This document shows positions 34,153 through 42,622 of a stretch of 64,000 nt of DNA, piece by piece. Position numbers and translations under genes: made by a program. Position 1 is the stretch's first letter. Each line of letters begins with the position of its first letter. This DNA comes from SOIA01 sp964346585 (lineage in GTDB: Bacteria > Acidobacteriota > Aminicenantia > Aminicenantales > Aminicenantaceae), in contig CAYFVQ010000175.1 of assembly GCA_964346585.1 (NCBI GenBank), positions 23,378 through 87,377 on the forward strand. The letters are read 5' to 3'. The notes below the pieces were generated by a model. The model searched no databases. It saw only the letters and a program-made list of their open reading frames with translations, and had not been told where the DNA came from.

Positions 34153-35583
34153 ATGAGAAAGACCTCTGCTCTCAAATTCGAGGACCACTTCCACGTTTCC
34201 CAGGAAGACCTTCTGAACATCTTGAATATCTCACTTTCCCGGGGTGGTGACTTCTCAGAAATTTTTCTCGAGTATAAAATCTACAACCTGATTAACATGG
34301 AAGAGGGCATTATCAAGGAAACGGCGGAAAGTATAAGTCTCGGATTGGGCATCAGAGTCATATCGGGTGAACAAACCGGATACGGGTACACGAATGATTT
34401 CTCCATGGAAAAAATAAAAAAAGCGGCACTGACCGCGGCCTCCATTGCCTCTGCCTCCCGCAGGCAAGATGCATCTCTGCTGGTTCCGGCTCATTTTACT
34501 CATGACTACTATCCTGTGCTGGAATCTCTTCACAAAGAGCCATTGGAGAAAAAAATATCGCTGGTCAAGAAGAGTTACCACTCAGCCATGAATTCTGATC
34601 TAAAAATCAAGAAAGTGAAAGTGACTCTGCTGGATCAAACTCAGCATATAAAAATAGTCAACTCAGAAGGATTGAATATCACAGACGTTCGACCGCTTGT
34701 GAGACTTGTCTGTCTGGCTGTGGCGGAAAAAGAGAACAAACGTGAGGCCGGTTATTCTGGAGGAGGAGGAAGAGTTGGCCTGGAATATTTTTCCCATGAA
34801 TTCACTCCTGAAGAAATTGGCGAAGATGCCGCACAGGAAGCCCTGCTCCTCCTGGAAGCCGAATTGCCGCCAGCCGGGGAAATGCCCGTTGTTTTGGCTC
34901 CCGGACACAGCGGAGTCCTCATTCATGAAGCGGTGGGACATCTTCTTGAAGCCGATTTCAACCGGAAGAAAACGTCGATTTTCTGGAATAAGATGGGAAA
35001 AAAGGTGGCTGACAGTCAGGTTTCGATCTATGATGACCCGACCATCCCCCATTCTCGCGGCTCCTATAACATAGATGACGAGGGCACAATCCCACAAAAG
35101 ACTCTTCTCATCAAAAAGGGAAAACTCATGGGTCTGCTCCAGGACAGGATTTCAGCCAAATTGATGAAAAAACCTCTGACAGGGCACGGGAGAAGACAGG
35201 ATTACACCTCTATCCCGATTCCTCGGATGAGCAATACTTACGTGGATAAAGGAGAGTACACGCCTGAGGAAATCATCAAATCCGTCAAAAAAGGATTCTA
35301 TGCCCACAAATACCAGGGAGGGCAGGTGGAAGATTCGGGAAAGTTCACTTTCTCTGTCAGTTCTGGCAATCTTATAGAAGATGGGAAGCTCACAGCGCCG
35401 GTGAAACAAGCCACTCTCATCGGGTCCAATATTGATATCCTGAATAAAATAGAGATGATCGGCTCTGACCTCCAATTCGGCCTTCAAACAGGAACCTGTG
35501 GCAAGGAAGGCCAGTCGATGCCAGTCAATGATGGCTGCCCGACTCTAAAAATAACCAGGATGACAGTCGGAGGTCAGGATTGA
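34153..35583 (+). CDS. tldD: TldD metalloprotease subunit
   Basis: 476 residues. The TldD-type zinc motif HEAVGH is at 258-263 (His258, Glu259, His262) followed by LEAD. With TldE it forms a heterodimeric protease that degrades unfolded or leader peptides, for example in microcin B17 maturation and CcdA breakdown in E. coli. The stop TGA overlaps the tldE ATG by one base, so the two subunits are coupled. Confidence 0.95.
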   Translation: MRKTSALKFEDHFHVSQEDLLNILNISLSRGGDFSEIFLEYKIYNLINMEEGIIKETAESISLGLGIRVISGEQTGYGYTNDFSMEKIKKAALTAASIASASRRQDASLLVPAHFTHDYYPVLESLHKEPLEKKISLVKKSYHSAMNSDLKIKKVKVTLLDQTQHIKIVNSEGLNITDVRPLVRLVCLAVAEKENKREAGYSGGGGRVGLEYFSHEFTPEEIGEDAAQEALLLLEAELPPAGEMPVVLAPGHSGVLIHEAVGHLLEADFNRKKTSIFWNKMGKKVADSQVSIYDDPTIPHSRGSYNIDDEGTIPQKTLLIKKGKLMGLLQDRISAKLMKKPLTGHGRRQDYTSIPIPRMSNTYVDKGEYTPEEIIKSVKKGFYAHKYQGGQVEDSGKFTFSVSSGNLIEDGKLTAPVKQATLIGSNIDILNKIEMIGSDLQFGLQTGTCGKEGQSMPVNDGCPTLKITRMTVGGQD

Positions 35584-36926
35584 TGAAGAAAAACAGCCAG
35601 GTCAACCTCATGGAACTGGCCGAGGAGCTTGTGAATTTTGGGAAGAGTCATGGAGCGGATGAAATAGAAGTGTCCGTTCTGGATGGTTACGAATTCAGCG
35701 TGGATGTCAGATTCGGCGCGATCGAAAATCTTGTGGAAGCCGGGTCCAGGGCACTCGGGATGAGAGTGATCAAGGATAATAAAACGGCCTTTGCCAGTTC
35801 CTCAGACTTATCCAGAGAGACACTCGAGCATCTTGTGAGAAATGCCATCAAACGGGCCGTATTAGCCAATGCGGATAAATTCTCTGGCCTCCCCACTCTT
35901 TCTTCAACTCAAATTGACATCCCTTCTTTAAGCCTTTATGACCCTGAAATCCCAAACCTGAATTCAAAGAAAAAGATTGCTCTGGCCGTAAAGGCTGAAA
36001 AGATTGCTCTGGCAGACAAAAGAATAACGAACACGCATGGAGCCAGTTTTGAGACAAAGGAAATCAAGACTGTCCTAGGTAATTCCAATGGATTTCTTCA
36101 AGAATACAGCCAAACAGTCTGTGGTCTCAGCCTTGGCCTTCAGGCAGGCGATACGGACAACAGAGTAGAAGACTACTGGTTTTCTGTAAAAAGAAACTAC
36201 AGTGAATTAGAGTCTCCTGAAGAGGTGGCCAGAAAAGCTGTACAAAGGACTATTCGCCAGCTCAAACCTAGAAAAATCAAGACCCAGAAGGTTCCAGTCA
36301 TATTCGAGCCGATGATGACCTCCTGGCTCATGGGATTTCTTTTTGCCTGCGTCTCCGGAATTTCCATATACCAAAAAACTTCCTTTTTGGTGGACAAACT
36401 AGGAGAGAGAATCGGAAACAGCTCAGTGAATGTCATCGATGACGGTCTTCTTCCTGGGATGCTCGGCAGCCGCCCTTTTGATGCCGAGGGAGTCCCCTGC
36501 ACAAAGACTTCTGTTATCGAAAACGGAATTCTCAAAAACTACCTGTGCAACACCTATGCAGCCAGAAAGCTGAAAATGAAATCCACAGGAAACTCGACTG
36601 GTACCGGAGTCAGCCCCAATAATTTCTATCTTGAAGTCGGTGAGACGCCGCCAGACAAGATCATCTCATCCCTGGAGAAGGGTCTGATTTTAATAAGAAC
36701 TCTCGGTCATGGACTCAATCCTGTAACTGGAGACATCTCAAGAGGTGCATTCGGACTATGGGTGGAAAAAGGAGAAATTGCTTATCCGGTTTCAGAAATA
36801 ACCATCTCCGGTAATCTTGGGGAAATATTGAAAAACATAGAAATAATCGGGAACGACCTCGAGTTCCATAGCCCTATCTCTGGCCCCACCATCAAAATAC
36901 AGGAATTGACCGTGGCCGGGGAGTAA
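35583..36926 (+). CDS. tldE: TldE/PmbA subunit
   Basis: 447 residues from the ATG overlapping the tldD stop. It has the TldE fold pattern (GADEIEVSVLDG, ENLVEAGSRALGMRVI, STGNSTGTGVSPNNFYLE) but lacks the HExxxH zinc motif seen in TldD, as expected for the non-catalytic partner. No RiPP precursor is recognised nearby. Confidence 0.95.
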   Translation: MKKNSQVNLMELAEELVNFGKSHGADEIEVSVLDGYEFSVDVRFGAIENLVEAGSRALGMRVIKDNKTAFASSSDLSRETLEHLVRNAIKRAVLANADKFSGLPTLSSTQIDIPSLSLYDPEIPNLNSKKKIALAVKAEKIALADKRITNTHGASFETKEIKTVLGNSNGFLQEYSQTVCGLSLGLQAGDTDNRVEDYWFSVKRNYSELESPEEVARKAVQRTIRQLKPRKIKTQKVPVIFEPMMTSWLMGFLFACVSGISIYQKTSFLVDKLGERIGNSSVNVIDDGLLPGMLGSRPFDAEGVPCTKTSVIENGILKNYLCNTYAARKLKMKSTGNSTGTGVSPNNFYLEVGETPPDKIISSLEKGLILIRTLGHGLNPVTGDISRGAFGLWVEKGEIAYPVSEITISGNLGEILKNIEIIGNDLEFHSPISGPTIKIQELTVAGE

Positions 36927-36933
36927 GAGTCGA

Positions 36934-37080
36934 CTATCTTAATTTTTTCTTTGTTAAAGAGAAAACTACAGTCAGAACAGCTCCTAATCCCATCAGCACC
37001 CAGCTAAGAGCGACTAGGTTTGGGGTGAGTAGTCTTATGAGAAAGCCACCAACCAATAACACAATACCCAAGAGGCGCAT
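36934..37080 (-). CDS. 48-residue membrane protein
   Basis: A short reading frame with a nearly ideal ribosome-binding site (AAGGAGGTGAC right before ATG at 37080-37078) and TAG at 36936-36934. The protein begins MRLLGIVLLVGGFLIRLL, has a second hydrophobic segment WVLMGLGAVLTVVFSL, and ends in a basic tail KKKLR, so two short membrane helices with both ends inside. It starts 32 bases after the nitroreductase stop on the same strand and is probably co-transcribed with it. Its function is unknown. Confidence 0.75.
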   Translation of the reverse strand: MRLLGIVLLVGGFLIRLLTPNLVALSWVLMGLGAVLTVVFSLTKKKLR

Positions 37081-37112
37081 GTCACCTCCTTATATTGACC
37101 CTCTCCCTTCTT

Positions 37113-37688
37113 CTAAAATCCGTTAAAATGCAAAATATTATCCAGTCTTCTCTTTGGCACATGAAGGCGTCCCTTACTGTCTTTCCAATACTTCACAGAA
37201 TCTTTCATCTCTTCGGCTATCGGTTCTTCATCCGGATATCCCAGAGCCAGCACGGAATCGACTTTATAATTTTCTGGAATCTTTAACATCTTCTGAATCC
37301 TGTTCAAGTCTGCGCTGCCTATCCAGCAGCTGCCGATACGCTCTTCCCAAGCAGTGAGGATCATGTTCTCCACTGCGGCACCCACATCCCTCTCAAACCC
37401 ACTCTTTCTGACATCCACATTGACCAGGATAACGACATAAGCTGTTGGTTCACATCCTGGTTTTGGATTTCCCTCAGGAGCAATGTATGCGGCCCACCTC
37501 AAACAGGGAAAGAACTGTCTTCTGAGTTCCTCATCGTCAATGACCACGAATTCAAGAGGCTGAAGGTTGGCTCCTGAAGGAGCTAGCCGCGCAGAGTTGA
37601 CGAGTTTTTCGAGGATATCCCTGGAAACAGGATCTGGCTTGAACTGGCGTATCGACCTTCTGGAAAGCATCAGTTCGTACGAACTCAT
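37113..37688 (-). CDS. Nitroreductase-family protein
   Basis: 191 residues. FMN-binding start SRRSIRQFKPDPV, the SARLAPSGANLQPLEFVVI segment, VGAAVENMILTAWEERIGSCWIG, and LALGYPDEEP are family signatures. Such enzymes reduce nitro groups, quinones or flavins with NAD(P)H; the substrate is unknown. Just upstream is a perfect 7-bp inverted repeat at 37698-37718 near the ribosome-binding site. Confidence 0.9.
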   Translation of the reverse strand: MSSYELMLSRRSIRQFKPDPVSRDILEKLVNSARLAPSGANLQPLEFVVIDDEELRRQFFPCLRWAAYIAPEGNPKPGCEPTAYVVILVNVDVRKSGFERDVGAAVENMILTAWEERIGSCWIGSADLNRIQKMLKIPENYKVDSVLALGYPDEEPIAEEMKDSVKYWKDSKGRLHVPKRRLDNILHFNGF

Positions 37689-37697
37689 TGTTCCCCT

Positions 37698-37718
37698 CTG
37701 GACTTCACTTTAGTCCAG
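37698..37718 (-). promoter_or_regulatory. Inverted repeat in the nitroreductase leader
   Basis: CTGGACT and AGTCCAG form a perfect 7-bp inverted repeat around a 7-base centre, ending 9 bases before the start codon. It could hide the ribosome-binding site as an RNA hairpin or be a repressor operator; nothing else supports either. Confidence 0.35.
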
Positions 37719-37774
37719 AATCCACATCTTTTAGTCGTGGAATTACCCTGTATATTTATTATTTTATCTTCGCT

Positions 37775-38782
37775 CTAGCCCTGGGAAAGAATGGACTCTA
37801 TTTTTTTGGCGTACTCCCGACTGGTCTTATCTGGAGTCACAATCTTGATCTGGTCAGGAGAGCTGATACCCAGGCCTAATTCTGCGGCTCTCTGAATCTG
37901 GTCATGTTCGAAAATCTTCCGCCCCATGATGGTTTCATTCGAGCCTAACTCTTTTAAGACTGCAACCCCAACTGCGTCGATGGCCACACGGTCAGTGCCA
38001 GCCAAGAAAACATTGGCATCTTTCCTGGTTCCTCTCGATGGCCCCCCATCCACAAACGCCACGATTCCGTCGAGGACGATCAATCGGGGCGTATAGCCGA
38101 GGTTGATCTCAGCGATCATCTTTCTCATAGAACCCTGCCTCTGGCTGTGGAGCTCTCTCATCAGTCTTTTTGGCGTCATTCCCACAGACAGCTTCAAGGA
38201 CATTGTGAAATCCCCACCATAGGCATGGGTTTTCAGGCAGCAAGTGGAAACCACGTACTCTGCATCCACTACAGGCTTAGGAATGTAAAAACCCTCTTTC
38301 CAGTGGTTCCCGGATGGATTGAAGTGAACCCAATCTTTCTCTTCTAATTCCTCGAAGTTGATGATCTTGAAATCCAACTCCTCGGCCATCTGAAAAATTC
38401 CCTTCTCCGCCATGACTTTTTCAGTCGGCGGTGGTCCGCTCCTCTCCCCGACTGTAAGCTGTGTGGCCCCTCTTTTTTTGAGGTCTTTTATTAAAGTGGC
38501 CAACGTATCATTATGAGTGGATCCGGGTGTTGGGTCAGCCGAATTGAAATTCGGCTTCAACATAATCTCTTTCCCTTTGACCGAAGGAAAATCAATGAGT
38601 TTTAAAACCTGACGAACTCCCTCTTCACGATCCTGTGTTTTGAAAAGCGCAATCTCTGTTTTTTTCTTTTTCCCGCCCGTTAAAAGAGGGTTGTACCCGA
38701 ATGCGGGCAGACTGGCCAAACCTATTACAGATCCTTTAATGAAATCTCGACGATTCAAGGTCGATTTTTTCTTTTCGTCCAC
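37775..38782 (-). CDS. Tat-exported DUF362-family protein
   Basis: 335 residues. The N-terminus carries a twin-arginine signal (NRRDFIKGSVIGLASLPAFG), so the protein is exported folded, which suggests a cofactor. The body has DUF362 features (MLKPNFNSADPTPGSTHNDTLATLI, VVSTCCLKTHAYGGDFTMSLK, IVDG-type VLDGIVAFVDGGPSRG, NVFLAGTDRVAIDAVGVAVLKELG). The family's biochemical role is not established. No ferredoxin-type cysteine clusters are visible in this copy. Confidence 0.82.
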   Translation of the reverse strand: MDEKKKSTLNRRDFIKGSVIGLASLPAFGYNPLLTGGKKKKTEIALFKTQDREEGVRQVLKLIDFPSVKGKEIMLKPNFNSADPTPGSTHNDTLATLIKDLKKRGATQLTVGERSGPPPTEKVMAEKGIFQMAEELDFKIINFEELEEKDWVHFNPSGNHWKEGFYIPKPVVDAEYVVSTCCLKTHAYGGDFTMSLKLSVGMTPKRLMRELHSQRQGSMRKMIAEINLGYTPRLIVLDGIVAFVDGGPSRGTRKDANVFLAGTDRVAIDAVGVAVLKELGSNETIMGRKIFEHDQIQRAAELGLGISSPDQIKIVTPDKTSREYAKKIESILSQG

Positions 38783-38880
38783 GGATTCTCTCCTTGACTC
38801 AAATTTTGTCTATTTATTATACCACCTTCCTCTTCATCTAGGAAACAAAGGACTTAATTTACTTTAGACTTTCCTCGACT

Positions 38881-39318
38881 TCAAAGCCGGCTCGCCAGCC
38901 ATAAGGAAAGATCAGCCTCCGACATGGCTCCGCTTGTTCGACCCCGTTCAAGGCCTTTATGAAGAATCACGAATGTCGGGACACCTTGGATCCCGAATTG
39001 AGAGGCTATCTGAGGATTTTGATCCACGTTGATCTTCACCACCATGAGTTCCTCGGCCTTTCTCTGGGCAAGATTCTCCACAACAGGATGCATCATATGG
39101 CAGGGGACGCATGTGGGCGAGTAGAAATCCACCAGAATGGGAAGACTCTTATTCTGCAGAATGTGGGGAATTTGGCTGGAGAGCGGCTCAATCACGGTCC
39201 CAGGTTCATGGAGTTCGTTTTGGCAGCGGCCGCAGACCACTTTTTTCCCAGAAATTCCCAAAGGATAGTTATTTATCGCTCCGCACTCCGGACAAACAAC
39301 TTTAACTTTCTCAACCAA
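38881..39318 (-). CDS. Thioredoxin with N-terminal zinc ribbon (Trx2-type)
   Basis: 145 residues, probable TTG start with an AAGGAG site. Four cysteines (Cys9, Cys12, Cys29, Cys32; CPEC...CGRC) form a zinc ribbon like that of E. coli thioredoxin 2. A thioredoxin fold follows with active site CVPC (Cys70, Cys73) in FYSPTCVPCHMMHP, where most thioredoxins have CGPC, and the cis-proline segment GVPTFVILHKG. It reduces disulfides in the cytoplasm, perhaps linked to oxidative stress as Trx2 is. Confidence 0.92.
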   Translation of the reverse strand: MVEKVKVVCPECGAINNYPLGISGKKVVCGRCQNELHEPGTVIEPLSSQIPHILQNKSLPILVDFYSPTCVPCHMMHPVVENLAQRKAEELMVVKINVDQNPQIASQFGIQGVPTFVILHKGLERGRTSGAMSEADLSLWLASRL

Positions 39319-39510
39319 AACTTCTGCTCCTTCTGTCTTTCAAAATTAAAATCAAAAAGTTTAATATAGCATACAGCTTTTTACCGAACAAGCGAGACGT
39401 GAGCTGGTTGTTTTACCTTGGATTCTACCCTTATAGCGGCGGCTGTATTGATTTTTCAGTCATGCGGAATTAAAATGTCTAACCTAGATACTTCATAAGG
39501 AATTCAACTG

Positions 39511-40185
39511 ATGGAAATACTCAATAAAGAAGCCAAGGAAGCCACACAAAAGAAATTCGATGAGGAGACGGAGGAAAAAGTAACACTCCTCCTCTTCACT
39601 CAGGAACCCAGCCGTCTAATCGTACCCGATCATCTCAAGGGGCAAGAGTGCCTCTTCTGCAAAGAAACGAAAGAATTGGTCTCAGAAGTCGGCTCTCTCT
39701 CTGATAAAATCGACATCGAAATCTATGATTTCCTGGCAGATAAGGATAAAGCTCAGGAATACGGGATCGATAAGATACCTGCCATAGTTCCCTTGGGTCA
39801 GCAAGATTTCGGAATCAGATTTTTCGGGATTCCTTCTGGGTACGAGTACACGAGCTTTATTGAAGCCATTGTTGATGTGTCAAAAGGGCAAACCCGCTTG
39901 AGCCAAAACACGAAGGACGCCTTAAAGGCCATTGATAAAGACATCCATATTCAGGTCTTTGTCACGCCCACCTGTCCCTACTGCACGACGGCTGTTCGTC
40001 TCGGTCATCAGTTTGCTCTTGAGTCCTCTCGAATCAAGGCGGACATGGTCGAATCCACCGAATTCCCCCACTTGGCCCAGAAGTACAACGTCTTTGGCGT
40101 TCCCAAAACAATCATCAATGAGAGTCTATCTATAGAAGGGGCTGTGCCTGAGGAGAGTTTCCTCGAACATGTTTCAAAGGCATGA
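39511..40185 (+). CDS. Protein disulfide oxidoreductase-like protein with two thioredoxin folds
   Basis: 224 residues containing two thioredoxin-like units. The first has CLFC (Cys47, Cys50), the second CPYC (Cys155, Cys158) followed by GVPKTIINE, the cis-proline loop. This two-site layout is that of the glutaredoxin-like PDO proteins of thermophilic archaea and bacteria and of the AhpF N-terminal domain. It probably works as a cytoplasmic dithiol reductant or isomerase. It starts about 190 bases from the divergently transcribed thioredoxin gene. Confidence 0.88.
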   Translation: MEILNKEAKEATQKKFDEETEEKVTLLLFTQEPSRLIVPDHLKGQECLFCKETKELVSEVGSLSDKIDIEIYDFLADKDKAQEYGIDKIPAIVPLGQQDFGIRFFGIPSGYEYTSFIEAIVDVSKGQTRLSQNTKDALKAIDKDIHIQVFVTPTCPYCTTAVRLGHQFALESSRIKADMVESTEFPHLAQKYNVFGVPKTIINESLSIEGAVPEESFLEHVSKA

Positions 40186-40254
40186 TAACTCTGATGCCAG
40201 AGAAGGTCATCTGAAAGGCAGAGCCTCCTAAACAAGACAAAAGGGAAATAATCA

Positions 40255-42387
40255 ATGAAAAATTCAAACATCAGCGATAAACTCAACCCAGTCTTCTATC
40301 CCCGGTCCATAGCTGTCATCGGTGCTTCGAGGCAGTCTGGAAGCGTGGGCCAATCCCTCCTGGCCAACATCATTGACAGCCGGTACCAGGGAATCGTCTA
40401 CCCTGTCAATCCCAAAGCCAAAGGAATACTCGGCATCAAGTGCTACCGCAACGTCATCGAGATCCCAGATGTGGTCGACCTGGCTGTCATCATCGTCCCT
40501 CCGCAATTCGTTACAGAAGTCCTGGAGGAATGCGGCAAAAAGCACATCAATGGAGCCATAGTCATTTCAGCCGGTTTCAAAGAGATCGGAGGAAAAGGGA
40601 TAGAACTGGAAGACAATGTTAAAAAAATCATTGCCAAGTATGATATTTCCCTGTTCGGTCCGAACTGTTTGGGTGTCATCAACACCGACCCTGTTTCATC
40701 GATGAATGCGACATTCGGGACGCAGATGTCCAAAGAAGGGAACATTGCCTTCCTCTCTCAAAGCGGTGCCCTGTGTGTGGCTGTGCTGGATTATGCTATA
40801 GAGGCGAACATCGGCTTTTCAAAATTTATCAGCATGGGGAACAAGGCCGGACTGACTGAGAACGAACTTTTGCTTTATTTGAAAAACGACCCAAAAACAG
40901 ATGTTATCCTCATGTATCTTGAAGACCTAGCAGACGGAAGAGAATTCATGAATATTGCCCGAGAAATCACGAGCAGCCCCACACATCCCAAGCCCATAAT
41001 CGCACTCAAGGCGGGGCGGACATTACTCGGAGCCAGAGCCGCGTCATCCCATACTGGATCGCTGGCGGGTTCGGATAGAGTCTATGATGCCATATTCAAT
41101 CAGTGTGGAGTCCTCAGGGGAGAAACTCTGGAAGAAATCTTTGACTACGTTAAAGCCTTATCCAGCCAACCCTTACCTAAAGATGGGAATGTCGCCATCG
41201 TTACCAATTCCGGGGGGCCGGGAATTCTGGCCACTGACTCCTGTATCCGCTATGGACTGAACATTGCATCCTTCAGTCCAAGTACGGTCAAGACTTTGAA
41301 AAAAATCCTTCCTCCGACTGCAGCCCTGAACAATCCTATTGACCTGATCGCCGAAGCCCAGGAGGAGCAGTATGAAGAGACTCTCAGAGAAATACTCAAT
41401 GACAAAAACGTTGATTCTTCAATCATAATTCTCACTCCTACCGCCTTTACGGATGTGGAGAAAATCGCCCAGACAATTGTCAGAGTTGCCCAGGAATTTA
41501 AGAAACCTGTCTTGTGTTGTTTTTTAGGCGTCTACGACGTCTCCAGCGGAATCGAGATCCTGGAAGAAAACGGTATTCCGGCTTACCGGTTTCCTGAATC
41601 AGCAGCCAGAGCCCTTTCCGAGATGACTAAATTCACCTGGTGGCTACGCCGACCCAAGACTGGTATAAAAAAATTCAAGGTGAACAAAAGCAAAGCCAAA
41701 AAAATCATAGATGCAGTCAAAAAAGAGGGCCGCCAGTTTCTTCTGGAACAGGAGTCCTATGAGATACTCAAGGCTTATAATTTTCCTGTGGTCAAGTCCC
41801 TGATTGCTGAAAACGAAGTCCAGGCTGTAGAAGCGGCTGAAAAGATTGGCTTTCCTGTTGTTCTAAAAATAGCTTCTCAGGATGTCCTCCATAAATTTGA
41901 TTTTGGAGGAGTCAAGCTCAACTTGAAGAATAAGACCGAAGTGCGAAAAGGCTACCATGAGATCGTCAAGAACGTTCTCGCACAAAAACCGGATGCGAAA
42001 ATTAAGGGCGTGCTTGTCGAAGAAATGGCTTCCCAGGGAAAAGAAATCATACTGGGCATGAACAGAGACCCTCAATTTGGGCCCATTCTTATGTTCGGCT
42101 TGGGAGGAATCTATGTCGAAGCCCTTGAAGACGTAACTTTCAGGCTGGCTCCCATCCGCGAGCTCACGGCAACCGTGATGATCACCAGCACGAAAACGCA
42201 CAAAATACTTGAAGGTTTTCGTGGAGAAAAGGAGTACGACATAGATGCGATTGCCGACTGTCTAAAGAGGCTCTCGCAACTCGTCACAGATTTAGAAGAT
42301 ATCAAAGAGCTGGATATCAACCCTCTCATTGTGTATGAGAAGGGAAAGGGCTGCACCTCTGTCGATGCCAGAATTATCCTGCATTAA
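40255..42387 (+). CDS. ADP-forming acetyl/acyl-CoA synthetase, fused alpha-beta
   Basis: 710 residues. The N-terminal CoA-binding and ligase domains (FYPRSIAVIGASRQSGSVG, GPNCLGVINTDP, FLSQSGALCVAVLDYA, and SSHTGSLAGSD with the conserved His) are followed by an ATP-grasp domain from about 490 (EQESYEILKAYNFPVVKS, VVLKIASQDVLHKFDFGGVKLNL, DINPLIVYEKGKG). It converts acyl-CoA, ADP and phosphate to acid, CoA and ATP, a substrate-level phosphorylation step typical of peptide- or sugar-fermenting anaerobes. The TAA stop directly abuts a REP unit. Confidence 0.93.
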   Translation: MKNSNISDKLNPVFYPRSIAVIGASRQSGSVGQSLLANIIDSRYQGIVYPVNPKAKGILGIKCYRNVIEIPDVVDLAVIIVPPQFVTEVLEECGKKHINGAIVISAGFKEIGGKGIELEDNVKKIIAKYDISLFGPNCLGVINTDPVSSMNATFGTQMSKEGNIAFLSQSGALCVAVLDYAIEANIGFSKFISMGNKAGLTENELLLYLKNDPKTDVILMYLEDLADGREFMNIAREITSSPTHPKPIIALKAGRTLLGARAASSHTGSLAGSDRVYDAIFNQCGVLRGETLEEIFDYVKALSSQPLPKDGNVAIVTNSGGPGILATDSCIRYGLNIASFSPSTVKTLKKILPPTAALNNPIDLIAEAQEEQYEETLREILNDKNVDSSIIILTPTAFTDVEKIAQTIVRVAQEFKKPVLCCFLGVYDVSSGIEILEENGIPAYRFPESAARALSEMTKFTWWLRRPKTGIKKFKVNKSKAKKIIDAVKKEGRQFLLEQESYEILKAYNFPVVKSLIAENEVQAVEAAEKIGFPVVLKIASQDVLHKFDFGGVKLNLKNKTEVRKGYHEIVKNVLAQKPDAKIKGVLVEEMASQGKEIILGMNRDPQFGPILMFGLGGIYVEALEDVTFRLAPIRELTATVMITSTKTHKILEGFRGEKEYDIDAIADCLKRLSQLVTDLEDIKELDINPLIVYEKGKGCTSVDARIILH

Positions 42388-42603
42388 GGGGACGTTCCCC
42401 AAGGTACCACCTTAGCTTATAAATTCCCATGTTTTAGCTCTTCGTGTATAAAATGATAATGTACAGATGAATTTATTGGTTTAAGGTGGCCCCTTGCATT
42501 AAGGGGACGTTGCCTATGGACATGGGAACACTCTACCTTTTTAATTTCACTCAAGAAACCAATAGATCGAGATAAGGTGTCCCTTTGGGGAACGTCCCCT
42601 GTG
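42385..42603. repeat. REP-like palindromic repeat cluster, locus 3
   Basis: A forward unit at 42385-42417 fused to the stop codon of the acyl-CoA synthetase gene, a degenerate inverted/forward mix at 42481-42514 (which includes a second copy of GCATTAAGGGGACGTT), and an inverted unit at 42571-42603. The last copy lies immediately before the phosphodiesterase cluster and may supply the -35 region of its promoter. Confidence 0.8.
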
Positions 42604-42612
42604 TGCTATAAT
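42585..42612 (+). promoter_or_regulatory. Possible promoter of the phosphodiesterase cluster, built partly from a REP unit
   Basis: A perfect TATAAT at 42607-42612, 10 bases before the ATG. With a 16-bp spacer the -35 box would be TTGGGG (42585-42590), which lies inside the inverted REP unit. The leader would be only a few bases and no Shine-Dalgarno site is present. Confidence 0.4.
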
Positions 42613-42622
42613 AGCTGACTCT

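Noticed and set aside
34153..36926. RiPP biosynthesis locus around tldD-tldE and the PqqD-like proteins
   Set aside because: The PqqD-like gene is more than 33 kb away, and no precursor peptide or radical-SAM gene was seen near tldDE; TldDE alone is a general protease.
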